NCBI GenBank assembly: GCA_037962975.1 | Contig: CM075673.1 | Coordinates: forward strand, 150,742,667 to 150,806,666 | Source of the DNA: Clitoria ternatea | Lineage: Eukaryota > Streptophyta > Magnoliopsida > Fabales > Fabaceae | Direction of reading: 5' to 3' | DNA length: 64,000 bases | Shown here: positions 25,404 through 38,100 of the stretch, one piece after another | How the letters are laid out: each line of letters opens with the position of its first letter | How positions within the stretch are numbered: the first letter of the stretch is position 1 | Notes under the pieces: model-generated | Databases searched by the model: none | What the model was told of the DNA's origin: nothing | Seen by the model: the letters and a program-made list of their open reading frames with translations, nothing else | Translations under genes and position numbers: made by a program

Positions 25404-25722
25404 TGTCAGATTACTTTGAAGTTGTGGCTGTTTAGAAAAGAGAGAATAGAAAACGAGGTTATAGAGAATAGTAGAGATGAAGAAGGTGAAAAGGTGATAG
25501 GTTGCCTTCTATCAAGCGCTTGTTTAACGTCACGAGCCTGACGATGACCTTTTAACTACTGCAAGAAAATGATAATAATGCCAAAACAATAATAGTAATA
25601 ATGATTAAGATAAGTGTTAGCACCGAAAAGAATGATGATGTAATTAACTGATATCTATTTTTTTATTTTTTATTTTTTATTATTTTTTATTATTTTTTTA
25701 TAAATATTGTTATTAGGAAAAA
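25404..25722 (-). other. Leader between integrase and the cysteine-rich ORF
   Basis: Contains a T-rich microsatellite-like array (about 25658-25702). It also carries the conserved post-integrase phrase (minus strand GTTAAACAAGCGCTT, then GAAGGCAACC; about 25502-25530) known from Athila/Calypso-like elements before their 3' ORF. This argues that the downstream ORFs occupy the native env-like slot rather than being a random insertion. Confidence 0.6.
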
Positions 25723-26950
25723 TTAGTCAAAATATTTGGCATTACACAAATACACCTCCGTATCTATGTGCTCTTGGAACCCTTGAAAGAAAGGTTTAAG
25801 TCGGTGCCCATTTACCTTGAAAACCTTGTTTGTCGCTTTATCTGAAATTTCAATCACACCATAAGGAAAGATATTAGTTATTTCAAATGGGCCTGCCCAT
25901 TTAGAGCGAAGCTTACCAGATATGAGCTTTAGACATGAGTTGTACAATAAAACTTTTTGTCCAATGAAAAAGTTTTTTCTCAAGATCTGTTTGTCATGAA
26001 AGGATTTGGCTTTTTCTTTATAGGTTTTAGAACTTTCATAAGCTTCCAAACGAATTTCTTCCAGTTCCTGTAGTTGGAGTTTCCTTTCTTTACCGGCTTC
26101 ATTTAAGTCCAAGTTACATTATTTTACTGCCCAATAAGCTTTGTGCTCAATTTCTACCGGTAAGTGGCATGATTTTCCATAAACAATCCTATAGGGCGAC
26201 ATTCCAATAGGTGTTTTATAAGCTGTTCTATAAGCCCAAAGAGCATCTTCTAACCTTTTGCTCCAATTTTTCCTATTTGGTTGTACTGTTTTTTAAAGGA
26301 TCATTTTTAATTCCTGATTGGACACTTCAGCTTGCCCATTTGTTTGGGGGTGATAAGGTGTTGAAACCTTATGCATAACTCCATATTTTTTAAGAAGGGA
26401 CTTCATTTTACGGTTGCAAAAATGTGATCCTTGATCACTAATAATGGCTTTAGGAACACCAAACCTGTAAAATATGTGTGATTTAACAAAATCTACAACA
26501 ACTTTAGAATCATCAGTTCGAGTAGCTTTAGCTTCAACCCATTTAGACACATAATCGACCGCAAGTAGTATATAAACAAAACCAAAAGATACAGGAAAAG
26601 GTCCCATGAAATCTATGCCCCAAACATCAAAAATTTCACAAAATAACATGAGTTGTTGAGGCATCTCATTTCTACGAGATATGTTTCCTATTCTTTGACA
26701 TCGTTCGCAAGATTTACAAAATGTATATGCATCACGAAAAATTGTTGGCCAATATAAACCAGATTCTAACACTTTCCTTGCTGTACGTTGAGGTCCAAAA
26801 TGTCCACCACATGCATATGTATGACAAAATGTAAGAATGGAATGAAATTCATTTTTAGGTACACACCTTCTAATGATTTGATCACTACAAAGTTTCCATA
26901 AGTAAGGATCATCCCAAACATAGTATTTAGAATCACTTTTTAGTTTTATT
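25723..26950 (-). pseudogene. Integrase of element C, interrupted
   Basis: The HHCC zinc-binding part lies near 26720-26870 (ending C-K-S-C-E-R-C). The catalytic core is at 26293-26772 with D (G-I-D-F-M-G-P), D (S-D-Q-G-S-H-F) and E (Q-A-E-V-S-N-Q-E), the D,D-35-E triad. The C-terminal part is at 25723-26112 (W-A-G-P-F-E-I, then V-N-G-H-R-L-K-P-F). A TAA just after the core (about 26294), where a Glu codon is expected, and another near 26115 interrupt the frame. The sequence is typical of the Athila lineage. Confidence 0.85.
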
Positions 26951-26952
26951 AT

Positions 26953-28515
26953 TTATTGTTTAGATGCATGTATGGGAGTAACAGAAGCAACTAAGTAGTT
27001 TACCAAATCAGCAAACCATGGAGTGGAATCATGTATTCCCATAAGTTGTTCATCAGGGAAATCATCTCTAATGGAAATTGGGTCAAGTTCTTTTTTAATT
27101 CTGCTTAAGTGATCAGCCACCAAATTTTCTGCTCCAATTTTATCCCTAATTTCAATGTCAAATTCTTGGAGCAACAACATCCACCTGATCAATCTTGGTT
27201 TTGCATCTGGTTTCTTTAAAAGGAACTTTAATGCTGCATGATCTGAAAATACAACTACTTTTGAACCGAGCAAATAAGATCTAAATTTGTCAAGTGCAAA
27301 CACAATAGCAAGTAGTTCTTTTTCTGTGGTAGTATAGTTTATTTGTGCAGTATCCAAAGTTCGTGAGGCATAGTAAATAACATGTTGTACTTTACCTACT
27401 CTTTGAGCAAGAACAGCTCCTAATGCATAATTTGATGCATCGCACATAAGTTCAAATGGAAGTGACCAATCTGGTGCCTGAATGATAGGAGTGGTAGTTA
27501 AAGCTTTCTTTAAGCAATCAAAAGCCTCCTTACATTTGTCATTAAAGTCAAATGTTATATTTTTTTGTAGTAAGTTAGACAATGTAAGGGCTATCTTACT
27601 GAAGTTTTTTATAAACCTTCTATAAAAACCTGCATGACCAAGAAAAGAACGAATATCTCGCACACAAGAGGGATAAGGTAATTGAGAAATTACAGTAATT
27701 TTTGCAGGATCTACTTCTATGCCTTTTTTAGATATCACATGGCCTAAAACTATTCCTTCTTCTACCATGAAGTGACATTTCTCATAATTAAGAACAAGGT
27801 TAGTTTCAATGCATCTATGTAATACTTTATCTAGACTATTTAAGCAAGCATCAAATGATGAACCATATACTATGAAATCATCCATAAATACTTCCATGCA
27901 ATTTTTAAGAAAATCAGCAAAGATACTAATCATGCATCATTGAAAGGTACCAGGGGCATTGCATAAGCCAAAAGGCATCCTCCTATAAGCAAAAGTGCCA
28001 AAAGGACATGTAAATGTTGTTTTTTCTTGATCTTCTGGTGCAATATAAATTTGGAAGTAACCTGAAAATCCATCTAGAAAGCAATAATGTGACTTACCTG
28101 CCAGTCGTTCCAACATTTGATCAATGAAAGGTAAAGGAAAGTGATCCTTTCGAGTTGCTTTGTTAAATTTCCTGTAATCAATGCATACTCGCCAACTATT
28201 TTGGATTCTGGTAGGAATTAGTTCATCATTTTCATTTTTAACCACTGTGATTCCAGACTTCTTGGGAACAACTTGTACAGGGCTGACCCAAGTGCTATCT
28301 GATATAGGGTAAATGATGCCAGCTTGTAATAATTTTGTTACCTCTTTTTTAACTACATCAAGGATTTGAGAATTAAGTCTTCTTTGTGGTTGCCTTACTG
28401 GTTTAACTTCTTCCTCTAATAGAATTCTATGCATACACATGGAAGGGCTAATACCTGGGATATCTACCAAAGTCCAACCAATTACTTTCTTATGCTTCTT
28501 AATAATCTGCAACAA
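26953..28515 (-). pseudogene. Reverse transcriptase and RNase H of element C, one in-frame stop
   Basis: RT finger and palm lie at 27937-28515 (V-C-I-D-Y-R-K-F-N, then F-P-L-P-F-I-D-Q-M). The catalytic F-M-D-D comes just after a TGA at 27934-27936, where CGA (Arg) is expected. RNase H follows (F-E-L-M-C-D-A-S-N-Y-A-L-G-A-V, then T-T-E-K-E-L-L-A-I-V-F-A) to about 27100. Apart from the stop the domains look complete. Confidence 0.88.
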
Positions 28516-28524
28516 CCTTGTTTC

Positions 28525-29064
28525 TTAATCAACATTTAATTTGTTAGAAATAATTACTGGAAGATTCTTATCTTCCTCTAAATATGCATACTTTAAATGT
28601 TTAGGAAGAGGTTTTAACTCTAACATAGAAGGCTGCATTATTGAAGGAATCAACTTGGTTGAATTTGTCTCAGCAACTTGTACTTCAACATAATCAGATG
28701 TATTTGTAACTACTTTAATCAAATTATCACACTTTGATTCTTTTGAAACAACATCTAGAACTGTATTTTCTGTTTTCAGGGAGTTTGGATCATTATTATC
28801 ATTAAGCAAATATTTCTCAATTTCAGCACACACATTGCATTGATGAGAATCCATGCATGAATCACAAACAAATGAATCATAAAAATCAGACAATACAGGA
28901 AAATCAACATCATCAGACAACTTAATAATATTATCCTCAACTAAATCAGTTATTAAGTCAATTTGAAAAACAGAATGATCCTCAGTAGGATGCTTCATAG
29001 CATCTAAAATGTTGAATCTAACCACACTGTCTCCAAATTCCATAGCAAGTGTTCCTGCATGCAT
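28525..29064 (-). pseudogene. Linker segment of the element C polyprotein between protease and RT
   Basis: 179 codons, acidic and rich in Asp/Ser, ending P-K-H-L-K-Y-A-Y-L-E-E, the conserved lead-in to the Ty3/gypsy RT. It is separated from RT by a TAA (about 28528) where CAA is likely, and from the protease by a one-base gain in an A run (about 29078-29090). Confidence 0.7.
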
Positions 29065-29077
29065 ATCTATCTTTGTT

Positions 29078-29449
29078 CTAGCTGTTTTTTAAGAATGGTC
29101 TACCTAAAATTATTGGAGCTTTATAGATGGAATTCTCACTTTCCATATCTAGAACATAAAAATCTGCAGGAAAAATTAAATCATTAACTTTAACAAGGAC
29201 ATCTTCAATAATTCCTGCAGGATGTGCAGAGCTTTGATTTGCTAATTGTATAACCACACCTGTAGTTTGCAAAGGTCCAAGGGAAAGTGAAGTAAATACA
29301 GTCATAGGCATAACATTAATAGATGCACCTAAGTCTAGCATGGCATTTTCAAATTTGTTATTGCCTATTATGCATGGAATGGTAAACGTCCCAGGGTCTT
29401 TACATTTTTTTGGTATATGTGACAAAGGTTTTTCAATTAATGTAGACAC
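29078..29449 (-). pseudogene. Aspartic protease of element C
   Basis: Retropepsin-type domain with active site D-L-G-A-S-I-N-V-M (Leu in place of the usual Thr/Ser after Asp, common in the Athila lineage) and the distal I-L-G-R-P-F-L. It cleaves Gag-Pol in active relatives. The frame is lost at an A run just after I-L-G-R-P-F-L-K. Confidence 0.85.
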
Positions 29450-29766
29450 ATTTCTACTTATATTAATCCTTTCATTGCCTTTTAGTCTTCTTTTATTAGT
29501 GCATAGTTCTTTAAGGAATTTGGCATATCTTGGGATTTGCTTGATGGCTTCTAATAAAGGTATATTTACCTATACTTTTCTAAATGTTTCCAAGATCTCC
29601 TCATCCATTTTCTTATTTTGTATAGATTTTTGTCTTTATGGAAATGGAAGAGGGATATGTTGCTTATCAGGACCAGCTGCAGAAGGAGGATTTGTAAGAG
29701 ATATATCATTACTATTATTACTTGAACTATCTAAAACTTCTTCTGCATGTTTTTCTGTGACAATAG

Positions 29767-30685
29767 TGATCCGGTCCTAACACCGGCCCCCAAGAGCATG
29801 GCTTTAATGCCTTGCCAGATCAGCATTTTGAATAAAGAGAAGTACTCTTCAAATACACTACAAATACTATACGGAGTGCATACCGCCAGGGCAAGTAACG
29901 CCGCCAAGGCTCATAACTCCGCCCAGGCACGTTACCCCGCCAAGGAACTTAACTCCGTCCAGGCATGTTACTCCGCCAAGGAATGTAACCTCGCCAAAGT
30001 TGTTACCCCGCCAAGCCATAGGCTCAATATTGGCGGAATACCGAATTTCCCCTACTGCGTAGCGAGCCCATACTCACAACCCCGGCACGAGATTGACTCT
30101 GTCTTGAGAGGTTAATAATGGGAATCACGCTGTCACGCATAAAGGGAAATAACAATAAAATATTAAAGCACTAACGCTTTCCAGACAAGTTGTGATACCT
30201 ACTACAATAATGGTGCATGTAAACGGCGCAGGGACCCACTACCTTTTCAGCATTATGCCTGAAGACAAGGAGCGGGTCCTACCAATAATGGAGCACCAGT
30301 AACAGGTATATAAACCTCTCTCGAAAAGGTATAAGGGATCTTTTTCCCATTCTCTGAACCTTACACTCTCTTACTTGCATAGTTCTCTCTGATTGTCTTT
30401 CTAAGTCTCTAAGTATTCTGAAATACTGACTTGAGCGTCGGAGAACGATTGCAGGTACCACCCCCAATCGGGTCAAGGCAACGTAGATCCCGTCAGGCGG
30501 ACATTGCACTCCGCCCCAGAGTACATTGCACTCCGCCCCAGAGTACATTGCACTCCGCCTCAGCATACAAAGACTCTCCGTATTTACATTTATACGCACA
30601 TTGCTTTGTATCAAAAACACATTTATATGTATATTTTGAGTTGTTCTACAAGCATACTTCTACACCCCCTGTAAAGAACAGTTCA
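29767..30685 (+). mobile_element. Element E: 0.9-kb solo LTR inside gag-pol of C
   Basis: TSD AATAG (29762-29766, 30686-30690); ends TGATCCGGTCC and AACAGTTCA. A TATATAAAC box at about 30307-30315 supports plus orientation. Two GC-rich repeat zones: ACTCCGCC/CCCCGCCAAG units at about 29885-30020, and three near-perfect 24-bp units containing CATTGCACTCCGCC at about 30500-30565. No coding sequence. The element family was not identified. Confidence 0.85.
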
Positions 30686-30690
30686 AATAG

Positions 30691-31334
30691 TATTTTCAGT
30701 TTGTTGTTGTTTTTCTGGTCCTTGGATAGCTTTACCAGATCTTAAAGTAATTGCACTTACATTTTTAGGATTGGCAATTGTCTGAGCGGGCAACTTATCT
30801 GAACCTTAAGACTGCAAATGGTTTAAAGATGTAGCCAATTGACCAATCTGATTTTCAAGAGTCTGAATTGTAGCCTCAGTTCTTTTTTGGAAGTTCAGAT
30901 TATCTACTGACATTTGCTTCATCAATTCCTCTAAATTTAATTTCTCAGTGGAAGGTGCAGCTATTTGTGTAGCTTGTTGTTGTACATGAGGAGGTTGATA
31001 AGGTCTGCTTGGTCCAGTATTTGCCTGAAAAGGTGCATGGGGTTGTTGTGAAGAATTACCCCATCTTAAATTAGGGTGATTCCTCCAACCAGGATTATAT
31101 CTGTTAGAAGAAAGATCATAATTATTATGTTGTTGTTATGGCAGTCTGTTATTATATAAGTTGGCAACACATACTTGAGGATTTTCATCGGGAATTTTAG
31201 CTTCCTGCAGTGAAGGACAACGATCGGTATAATGATCTGATAAAGTACAGATAGAACATACCTTAGCAGGGGTTACAGGTTGTTGTTTTTGAGACACAAT
31301 AATATTTTTCATAAGTGTTGCTAGTTAAGCAAAT
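30691..31334 (-). pseudogene. Nucleocapsid part of gag, element C
   Basis: Continuation of gag after a frame-breaking extra A in the A run near 31350 and a TAA (about 31326) where CAA is likely. It has a CCHC zinc knuckle C-S-I-C-T-L-S-D-H-Y-T-D-R-C (about 31212-31260), a Gln/Pro/Asn-rich stretch and the I-T-L-R-S-G-K motif (about 30750) that precedes the protease in Athila elements. Confidence 0.75.
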
Positions 31335-32101
31335 TTACTTTCCCATTTTTTTATCTCCATCATTAGTAGTTTCAATTTCATGGACTCCTCTAATTACTAC
31401 CGAATTATTTCTAGTGGCATGTTGTTGAGCATTAGCAGCCATGTTCTCAATTAAAGTTTTTGCTGCATTTGTAGTTTTATTTTGCAAAGCACCACCACTA
31501 GCTGCATCAACCAAAGTTCTATCCATTGGATTAAGACCTTCATAGAAATATTGTATGAGAAGTTGGTCCGTAATTTGGTGATGGGGACAACTAGCACACA
31601 ATCTTTTAAATCTTTCCCAGTATTCATAAAGATTTTCCTGGTCATGTTGCCGGATGCCACATATTTCTTTTCTAATTGAGGAAGTTCTTGAAGCGGGGAA
31701 AAAATTTTCAAGAAACATTTTCTTTAGGTCATCCCAACTTGTAATAGAGCCAGGAGGAAGGTAAAATAACCAATCCTTAGCAATATCTGCTAGGGAGAAA
31801 GGAAAAGCTTTAAGTTTTACATGTTCTTCTGAAACCCCTTCAGGTTTCATGGTAGAGCAAAGGATATGAAATGCTTTTAAGTGTTTATGAGGATCTTCAC
31901 CTGCACGACCATGAAACTTTGGTAACAAATGAACTAAACCAGTTTTAAGCACAAAAGGAACATCTACCTCAGGATATAAGATGCATGATGTTTGATTAGT
32001 GACATCTGGTGTAGCTAGTTCTTTTAATGTCTTTTCAGCCATGTTATGCAAATACTCAGAAGTTGAAGGTTTAGTTTCACTATTTATGCTATTAGCTAGA
32101 A

Positions 32102-32170
<69 letters not shown>

Positions 32171-32270
32171 CTAATAGTTTCTTAGATGATCTAACTAATT
32201 GATGAAATGTTCTATCTATTTCAGGATCAAAAGAATATAGTGGTTCGGGATTAGATCTAGTCATGCACAA
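31335..32270 (-). pseudogene. Gag capsid of element C with a poly-Asn tract
   Basis: 311 codons. It opens with an Athila-type N-terminus (R-S-N-P-E-P-L-Y-S-F-D-P-E-I-D-R-T-F). Next comes an uninterrupted run of about 22 Asn encoded by an AAC/AAT microsatellite. The retrotransposon gag domain follows (F-H-G-R-A-G-E-D-P-H-K-H-L, then W-D-D-L-K-K-M-F-L-E-N-F-F-P). The frame then ends prematurely before the nucleocapsid. Gag forms the particle that packages element RNA. Confidence 0.85.
32103..32169. repeat. (TTA)n(TTG)n trinucleotide microsatellite in gag
   Basis: The plus strand reads TTA repeats then TTG repeats; the minus strand encodes Asn throughout (AAT/AAC). It is in frame with gag. Confidence 0.9.
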
Positions 32271-32592
32271 TACATCTACATATATTGTAACAAAATACTA
32301 CAACTATGTAATAAAAGGAAAAAGTTATCATTTTAATTATGAAATGCTTAGAACATATATTTAAAAATTTAAAGATTTTTTTTTTATATTTATATTTTTT
32401 TCAATGGTTGAAAATGAGATTACTAGAAAATGAATAAGAATATAATAAAGTGGAATTTTTTTTTATTTTTTATATGCTCACATTCAACCAAACCTTAATA
32501 TCTTCAATACACCTACAAAAAAAATGTAAAATATATTAGATAATTGAATGTAAATAATTAGGACCAAAGGTCCTCGGCAACGGTGCCAAATT
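32271..32592 (-). other. Short 5' leader of element C
   Basis: AT-rich untranslated leader between the primer-binding site (about 32573-32592) and the gag start. No ORF. Confidence 0.6.
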
Positions 32593-34196
32593 TGACACGC
32601 TGTCGTTATCGGGTCAAATAAAAAGTTAAATTAATATAGTATAAGGTGAACAACCTTAGTCATCTCTCGAGGACCTTAGTTCAATTAGTTACACTCAATT
32701 TAGTTATAATAAAGGGGGGTTTGTGTTGAGCTTGAAAGGAAAATTAAGTGATTATATGATAGTGCAAAAAGTAAATTTATGAGTAAGAATAATCAAATTT
32801 AGAAACAACCAACCCAAGGAATTAATAAATCTTTAGTTAACTAATCATTGATCACAAATATGATTAAATATAATTAATTTTCTCAATCTTGAATAATTTG
32901 GAATCCCTAAATGATTATATTCTAGAAAATCTTCTAGAATTGAATTAATGAACTAATAAGAATAACCAATCGATATATTCTTATTAATTACTAAAATAAC
33001 TTTAAAACCATAATTTGATTGAGTTAAGAAACTAAATAGAAATCTCTTATTTAGTAACTTAACCTTTGTTCTCAAATTGATTATTGATTAACCAACCAAC
33101 ATCAGTTTAGATTATAGATTGTTTAATTATATACCAATCGGTTATACACTTAAATAATCTACCATCATAAGTGCTTGAGAAACAAAGAAAAGTAATTATC
33201 TTCAATCAAAATATTAAGAGCAAGAACTCAAAGTTAACATAAAGAAAAATTAAATTCCTTGAGTTGATTTTAAAAGATTAAGCTTCTATGATAATTTTTA
33301 ACAATGAAAGCTAATATTAAATTTACTAAAACTTTGATTATAAAAGTAAATAAAAAATAATAAAATTAACTTACTTGATATTGAGGAAGGGAAATGAAAA
33401 CCATAACTTGAAGGATGGAATATAGAACAAGGAGATAAAGCAAGAGAAAGAACTAAAACTTAAGAAGCTAAAGCAAAGATATAGAATTGTAATGAAAACT
33501 AAAGCATGTATTTCTTATGTATTTCTTGTGTATCTACCTTACAACTTCAAGCATCTATTTATAGGCAAGATATGATGATACTATACATTCATTTTCTGAT
33601 TATTAATGCATTTTTTCAACATTGGTGGGTTTGAAATTACAATAATTCAAAAGAAGATAATGGTAGGTGTTGAAATTCATTCTCCTCTTTATCGTCTCCA
33701 CCTTGCGAGTCCAATATCACCTTCTAGATGGCCGAATTTTGAAAAACCTTCAACATGAAAGTTGTATATCTCTGTATTATTGAGAATTTGGCACAAGAAT
33801 GAGGTCATTTGGACATCTAGAGCTCCAGATATGTGTATTTTGGTGAACTATGTTAATGCTGGTGGGACACATGAGGGCTGATTGATTCAAGCTCCATTTC
33901 TTTATTTTTTCTAGATACAAAATAACCAAATTTGATCATCATGATGTAGCCCTCTGTCTTAGCTTTCCATGGGCTCCAAGATTAGCCCATTTGGATCACA
34001 AAAGCCCAAGTTATGGCCAAAATAAGGCAAGATACTCAAGATACATACAAAAAACGAAAATTGAAACATATATACATAATACTTCAATTTAACTAAACAA
34101 CATAAAACTTAATTAAAATACTATTATTAAACATAGTAATTATATAATAAACCCCAAGTATAAAACTATAATAAGTGTATTAAAATTGATTTATCA
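32593..34196 (-). repeat. 5' LTR of element C
   Basis: Near-identical partner of 20075-21679. A TATAAATAG box lies on the minus strand (33555-33563), correctly placed upstream of gag, so this LTR probably drove transcription of the element. Confidence 0.9.
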
Positions 34197-35182
34197 CACT
34201 CCACAAATATAGCCACCGCACTCGGTAATTATAACAGTTCACACTAGGCAATTATAACAGTTCACACTCGGCAATTTATAACAATTTACACTCGGCAATT
34301 TATAACAATTTGCACTCGGCAATTATACACATCACAACTAATAATTCATCAATTGTCAAACTGACTCTCACATAAAATTGATGCCTAGTATCCGGATACT
34401 AAAGGATCGGCCTTCAGCTGGGGGTCCTACTTGACACCCCGTGAACCCTGCTTGGTTCACCGAGTCCTGCTTGACTCTCTACCTCGACCACTGGGTAGCT
34501 CAACTGGGCACAAAAACCACGGGAGCCGGAAATGAAGGGCTAAACATACCGTCGGCCGTCCCACACCACATAATCATACATATAATTCACATTTCTCATA
34601 TCAAGTGGCCATCAGAAACACATACTCATCACTCGGATGACCTGCTTGTCAAGCCCGGCATCACATTGCCATTAAACATCGATCGTCACAGTATTAAATA
34701 TTTCAAATTCCATCGGCTTAAACCACACACACGATCCTAAACCGATCGGTGTCCATACACATATATGCAATCATACACACATTCACATATAACTCATCCA
34801 GCATCCTTTCTATTATCACAGCATCATATATTTCTTAAGTCACACACACACACCCGATCGTAAACCGATCAGTGTGTACATTCATACGTGCATTCATACA
34901 CATTCACAATTTTCATTCAGTATCATCTCTCACCCGGTTCTCAATCATTCCAACGACTCGAACAGTATATCCTATTCTAATTAATCATAACCCGAACACC
35001 CCCTTATCTTGATTCCAAGCTTTCGTTAACTGTTCTAGATGTCGATCACGCCCAATGACTCGTGTATTTGCCGCTTCACTTCCGGTTTCGACACCCACTT
35101 CACCCAACAACCTTTTCGAAGCCCATTCTGATACCTACGAGTACCCCAAGCACAAGATTTATTAACAATTTTATGTACCCAT

Positions 35183-38100
35183 TGTAACATCTCGGTTTTG
35201 GATTTAATTACCGATTGAAGCCGGTTTTGGATTTAATTACCGTTTGAAGCTAATTACATAATTAAGATTTATTAATTGAATAATAATAATAGTAATAATA
35301 ATAATTAATAGCCAGGCAGAATTACAATGGTGCCCTTGGTGGTGTGAAGGAGAGCTTCGGTTCTCTCTCTCTCTCCTTCGTGAATCCCACGCTGATGGGA
35401 TGGGAGTTTATGGTGATGTGATGGCTGATGGGAGTGGGCTGTCACGGGTGAAGGGATAAGAGTTTTACATTTCCCACTCCCTGCTCATTACACTTTGGCA
35501 TTAGATGAACCACTCCTCCTTCTCTCTCGTTCTTAGAGACTCTTCTCCTTCTTGCTGGTCCTTCATCTTCATTTCCTTCATCTTCTTCTTCCACTCAACA
35601 CTGTGCAGAGCCCAAGTGGGAAGTGGAACACGAAGAGGAACAACGTGGTTGAGAGAGATCTGTGTGGTGGCTGAGAAAACAGCATGGTGCTGTGTGTTTA
35701 AAGGCTGGGATCCTCCCCTGTTCTGCCTAAACAGCGAAGGGTGTTTGGAAACCTTGGAGTCCTTCATTGTTGGTAAGGACTGAGCTGTTCGAGTGTGGGA
35801 ACAGCATTTGGAGCCTCCTCTATTGGTGAGGACTGCGTGTGCCTTGGAGGCCTGGCATGGGGTGTCTTGGTGGTTGATCTGCTCGTGAGGAAGCTGTGTT
35901 TGGCTTTTCCCAGGGTTGGAAGCCGAGCAGAGTGCTGCTGAAGGCTGGGGCTGAGTCGTTCTGTAAGGACGAGTGGCCATGGAGTGCTGGGATCTTTATT
36001 CCAGGTAAGGGGGCTATTGCATCTCAAATGTATGGTTTATGGACGGGTTTCTGGGTGAAACTAATACACTGTGATGTGTTGTGTTTGTTTTGTGATTGTA
36101 TGTTGTTTGAGTTGAGCCCGGATGTGTGATGAATATTATCGTGTGGTGTATGATTTCCGTCCATATGATGTATAATGCATGTGGTGGTTATGTTAAATGT
36201 ATGAGATGCATATTATGAATGCCGAGTGCATTTGTGTGGTCTTTTATTGGTTCCCGTGTGTGATGGTGTGTTTAAATGCATGTGATGCTTGACATTGAAT
36301 ATGCGAATGCTGAGTGCATAGGATGGGGACTGCTATGTTAATGCCGAGTGGAATTTTATATGAAATAGCATGAGATGCTTGCTAGTGTTGATTTCCAAGT
36401 GGAATGTTATATGAGAAAGCATGAGATGCTTGTTGTAAGGATAATCTGAGTGGATGGCATTGTGATTGCCGAGTGCATGAGATGTGGATCATCTGATTCG
36501 CCATTGGAAGTGCCGAGTGCATATAGCGTGGGACACTTGATACTGAGTCAGCAATCAGATGAATACGTGTTAAATATAATGAAAGACCTCGGGTTGGACT
36601 CGAGGTAGTGCCGAGGGCACTAAGCGTGAGACGCTTGATGAAAGACCTTGGGTTGGACTCAAGGCAATGCCGAGTGCATTGGCGTTGGACGCCTGATGAA
36701 AGACCATATTCATCCGATTCACCACTGAAATGCTTGGAGCATATAGCGTTGGACGCTTAATACCGATCGGCAATCAGATGAATATGTCTTGAAATATATA
36801 AAAGACCCTGGGTTGGACTTGGGGCAGTGCCGAGTGCACTAAGCGTTGGACGCTTAAAGACCTTAGGTTGGACTCAAGGCAAGCCTACCGGGTTGGACTC
36901 GGGGCTGCCCGTAACACTTCCGTTGTCGCTTGGAGTGACTGTGTTACATGTGAGGGCAAACGGTTTGGTACCTGTAAAACGGCCGAATCAGCTTGGAGCT
37001 GAGAAAAGGCTTGGAGCCTATGTTGCAACAATAAAAATGGATAATAAATAACCGGATCCGGGTGAAAAGAATATGTGCACACTTATTATTGTCATTGAGC
37101 TCAATGTGAATTATTGAATATGTGAATATGAAATGATTGGGGTGAATCCGATTGGATTAATGCATGTATATGGATGTATTTGCCGAGTGCAATATGATGT
37201 TATGGTTGTAATACATGCTATGATGAATATGATTAATATAGTCATGAATGATTGGTGTGAATTCCGACTGGGTGAATATATGTATATTGATGTTGTTACC
37301 GAGTGCAACGTGAGCCTAAGGTTGTGATATATGTTGGGGTGAATGAAGGGAATTATACAGCTCTGATTAAATTGAATGAATTCTGGTCGGATGTTGTGTG
37401 AATATTCATATTGAATGACTGAGTTATTGTTGATTGAGATATGTTATTGTATAATTGAGGATTAAGGTATAATCCGAGCCAATATCTGTCATTTAATATG
37501 TAAAATCTCACCCCTACACTATTTTTCAGTATGTGCAGGTCGGACTGGTAATGAGGATGGCCTCAAGTCCGAGTGATGGGCACTCAGATTGTTGAAGTGC
37601 ACATATAGTATATATATATTGTAAATAGACATGTTAAAGCCTTGGCCGGCTCTCTTGTAATCCGAATGGATTTAACTATATGGGTTGTATATCGGGTTTA
37701 TGAATAAGAGTACATTATATATATATATATATATATATATTTACATTGTTATGATGTTACCCAATTTATTCATTATGTGTGCTGAGAGAATAATGCTAAG
37801 TTGACAAATTCCGAGTTGAATATAGATGGGAGACGTGTCCGAGTGAGGCTTTAGTTGTGTGGCCTTTCCGAGTGATAAAGGCATAAGACAATTTCGAGTA
37901 AAGATGTACTCGTGTGGGCTACTTCCGAGGGAAGATTAGTCCATATGTTATCGAGTGAAAATATGTGTAAATCCCGAGTGGGGAAAGGGTTTGTATATTC
38001 CGAGTGGAAATCCCGAATGAACCTCTTCCGAGGGAAGAGTAATTGAGATGGTTCTGATTGAGGTATTCTTGGAGTCCTCTTCCGAGTGAATGAGGATATA

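Larger units (their letters stand above)
20075..34196 (-). mobile_element. Element C: Athila-type Ty3/gypsy retrotransposon carrying two extra ORFs
   Basis: TSD CACTC (20070-20074, 34197-34201). The LTRs are 20075-21679 (3') and 32593-34196 (5'), about 1.6 kb each, starting TGACACGCTGTCG and ending GATTTATCA. They differ at roughly 25 positions by eye, about 1.6%. Next to the 5' LTR is TTTGGCACCGTTGCCGAGGA (minus strand, about 32573-32592), a primer-binding site of the kind seen in Athila/Tat elements. A purine tract (GTGTGGGGGAAT) borders the 3' LTR at about 21680-21690. The order on the minus strand is LTR, gag, protease, RT-RNase H, integrase, cysteine-rich ORF, LOG-like ORF, LTR. Gag-pol is interrupted by point lesions and by solo LTR E. 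The post-integrase leader GTTAAACAAGCGCTT...GGCAACC (about 25502-25530) is a known Athila-lineage landmark. Confidence 0.92.

Noticed and set aside
31999..32202. Plus-strand poly-Leu ORF
   Set aside because: Antisense shadow of the gag poly-Asn microsatellite.
35501..36129. Overlapping ORFs of up to 159 aa in D on both strands
   Set aside because: GC-rich non-coding LTR sequence with no domain and no homologue among the LTR relatives' coding parts.
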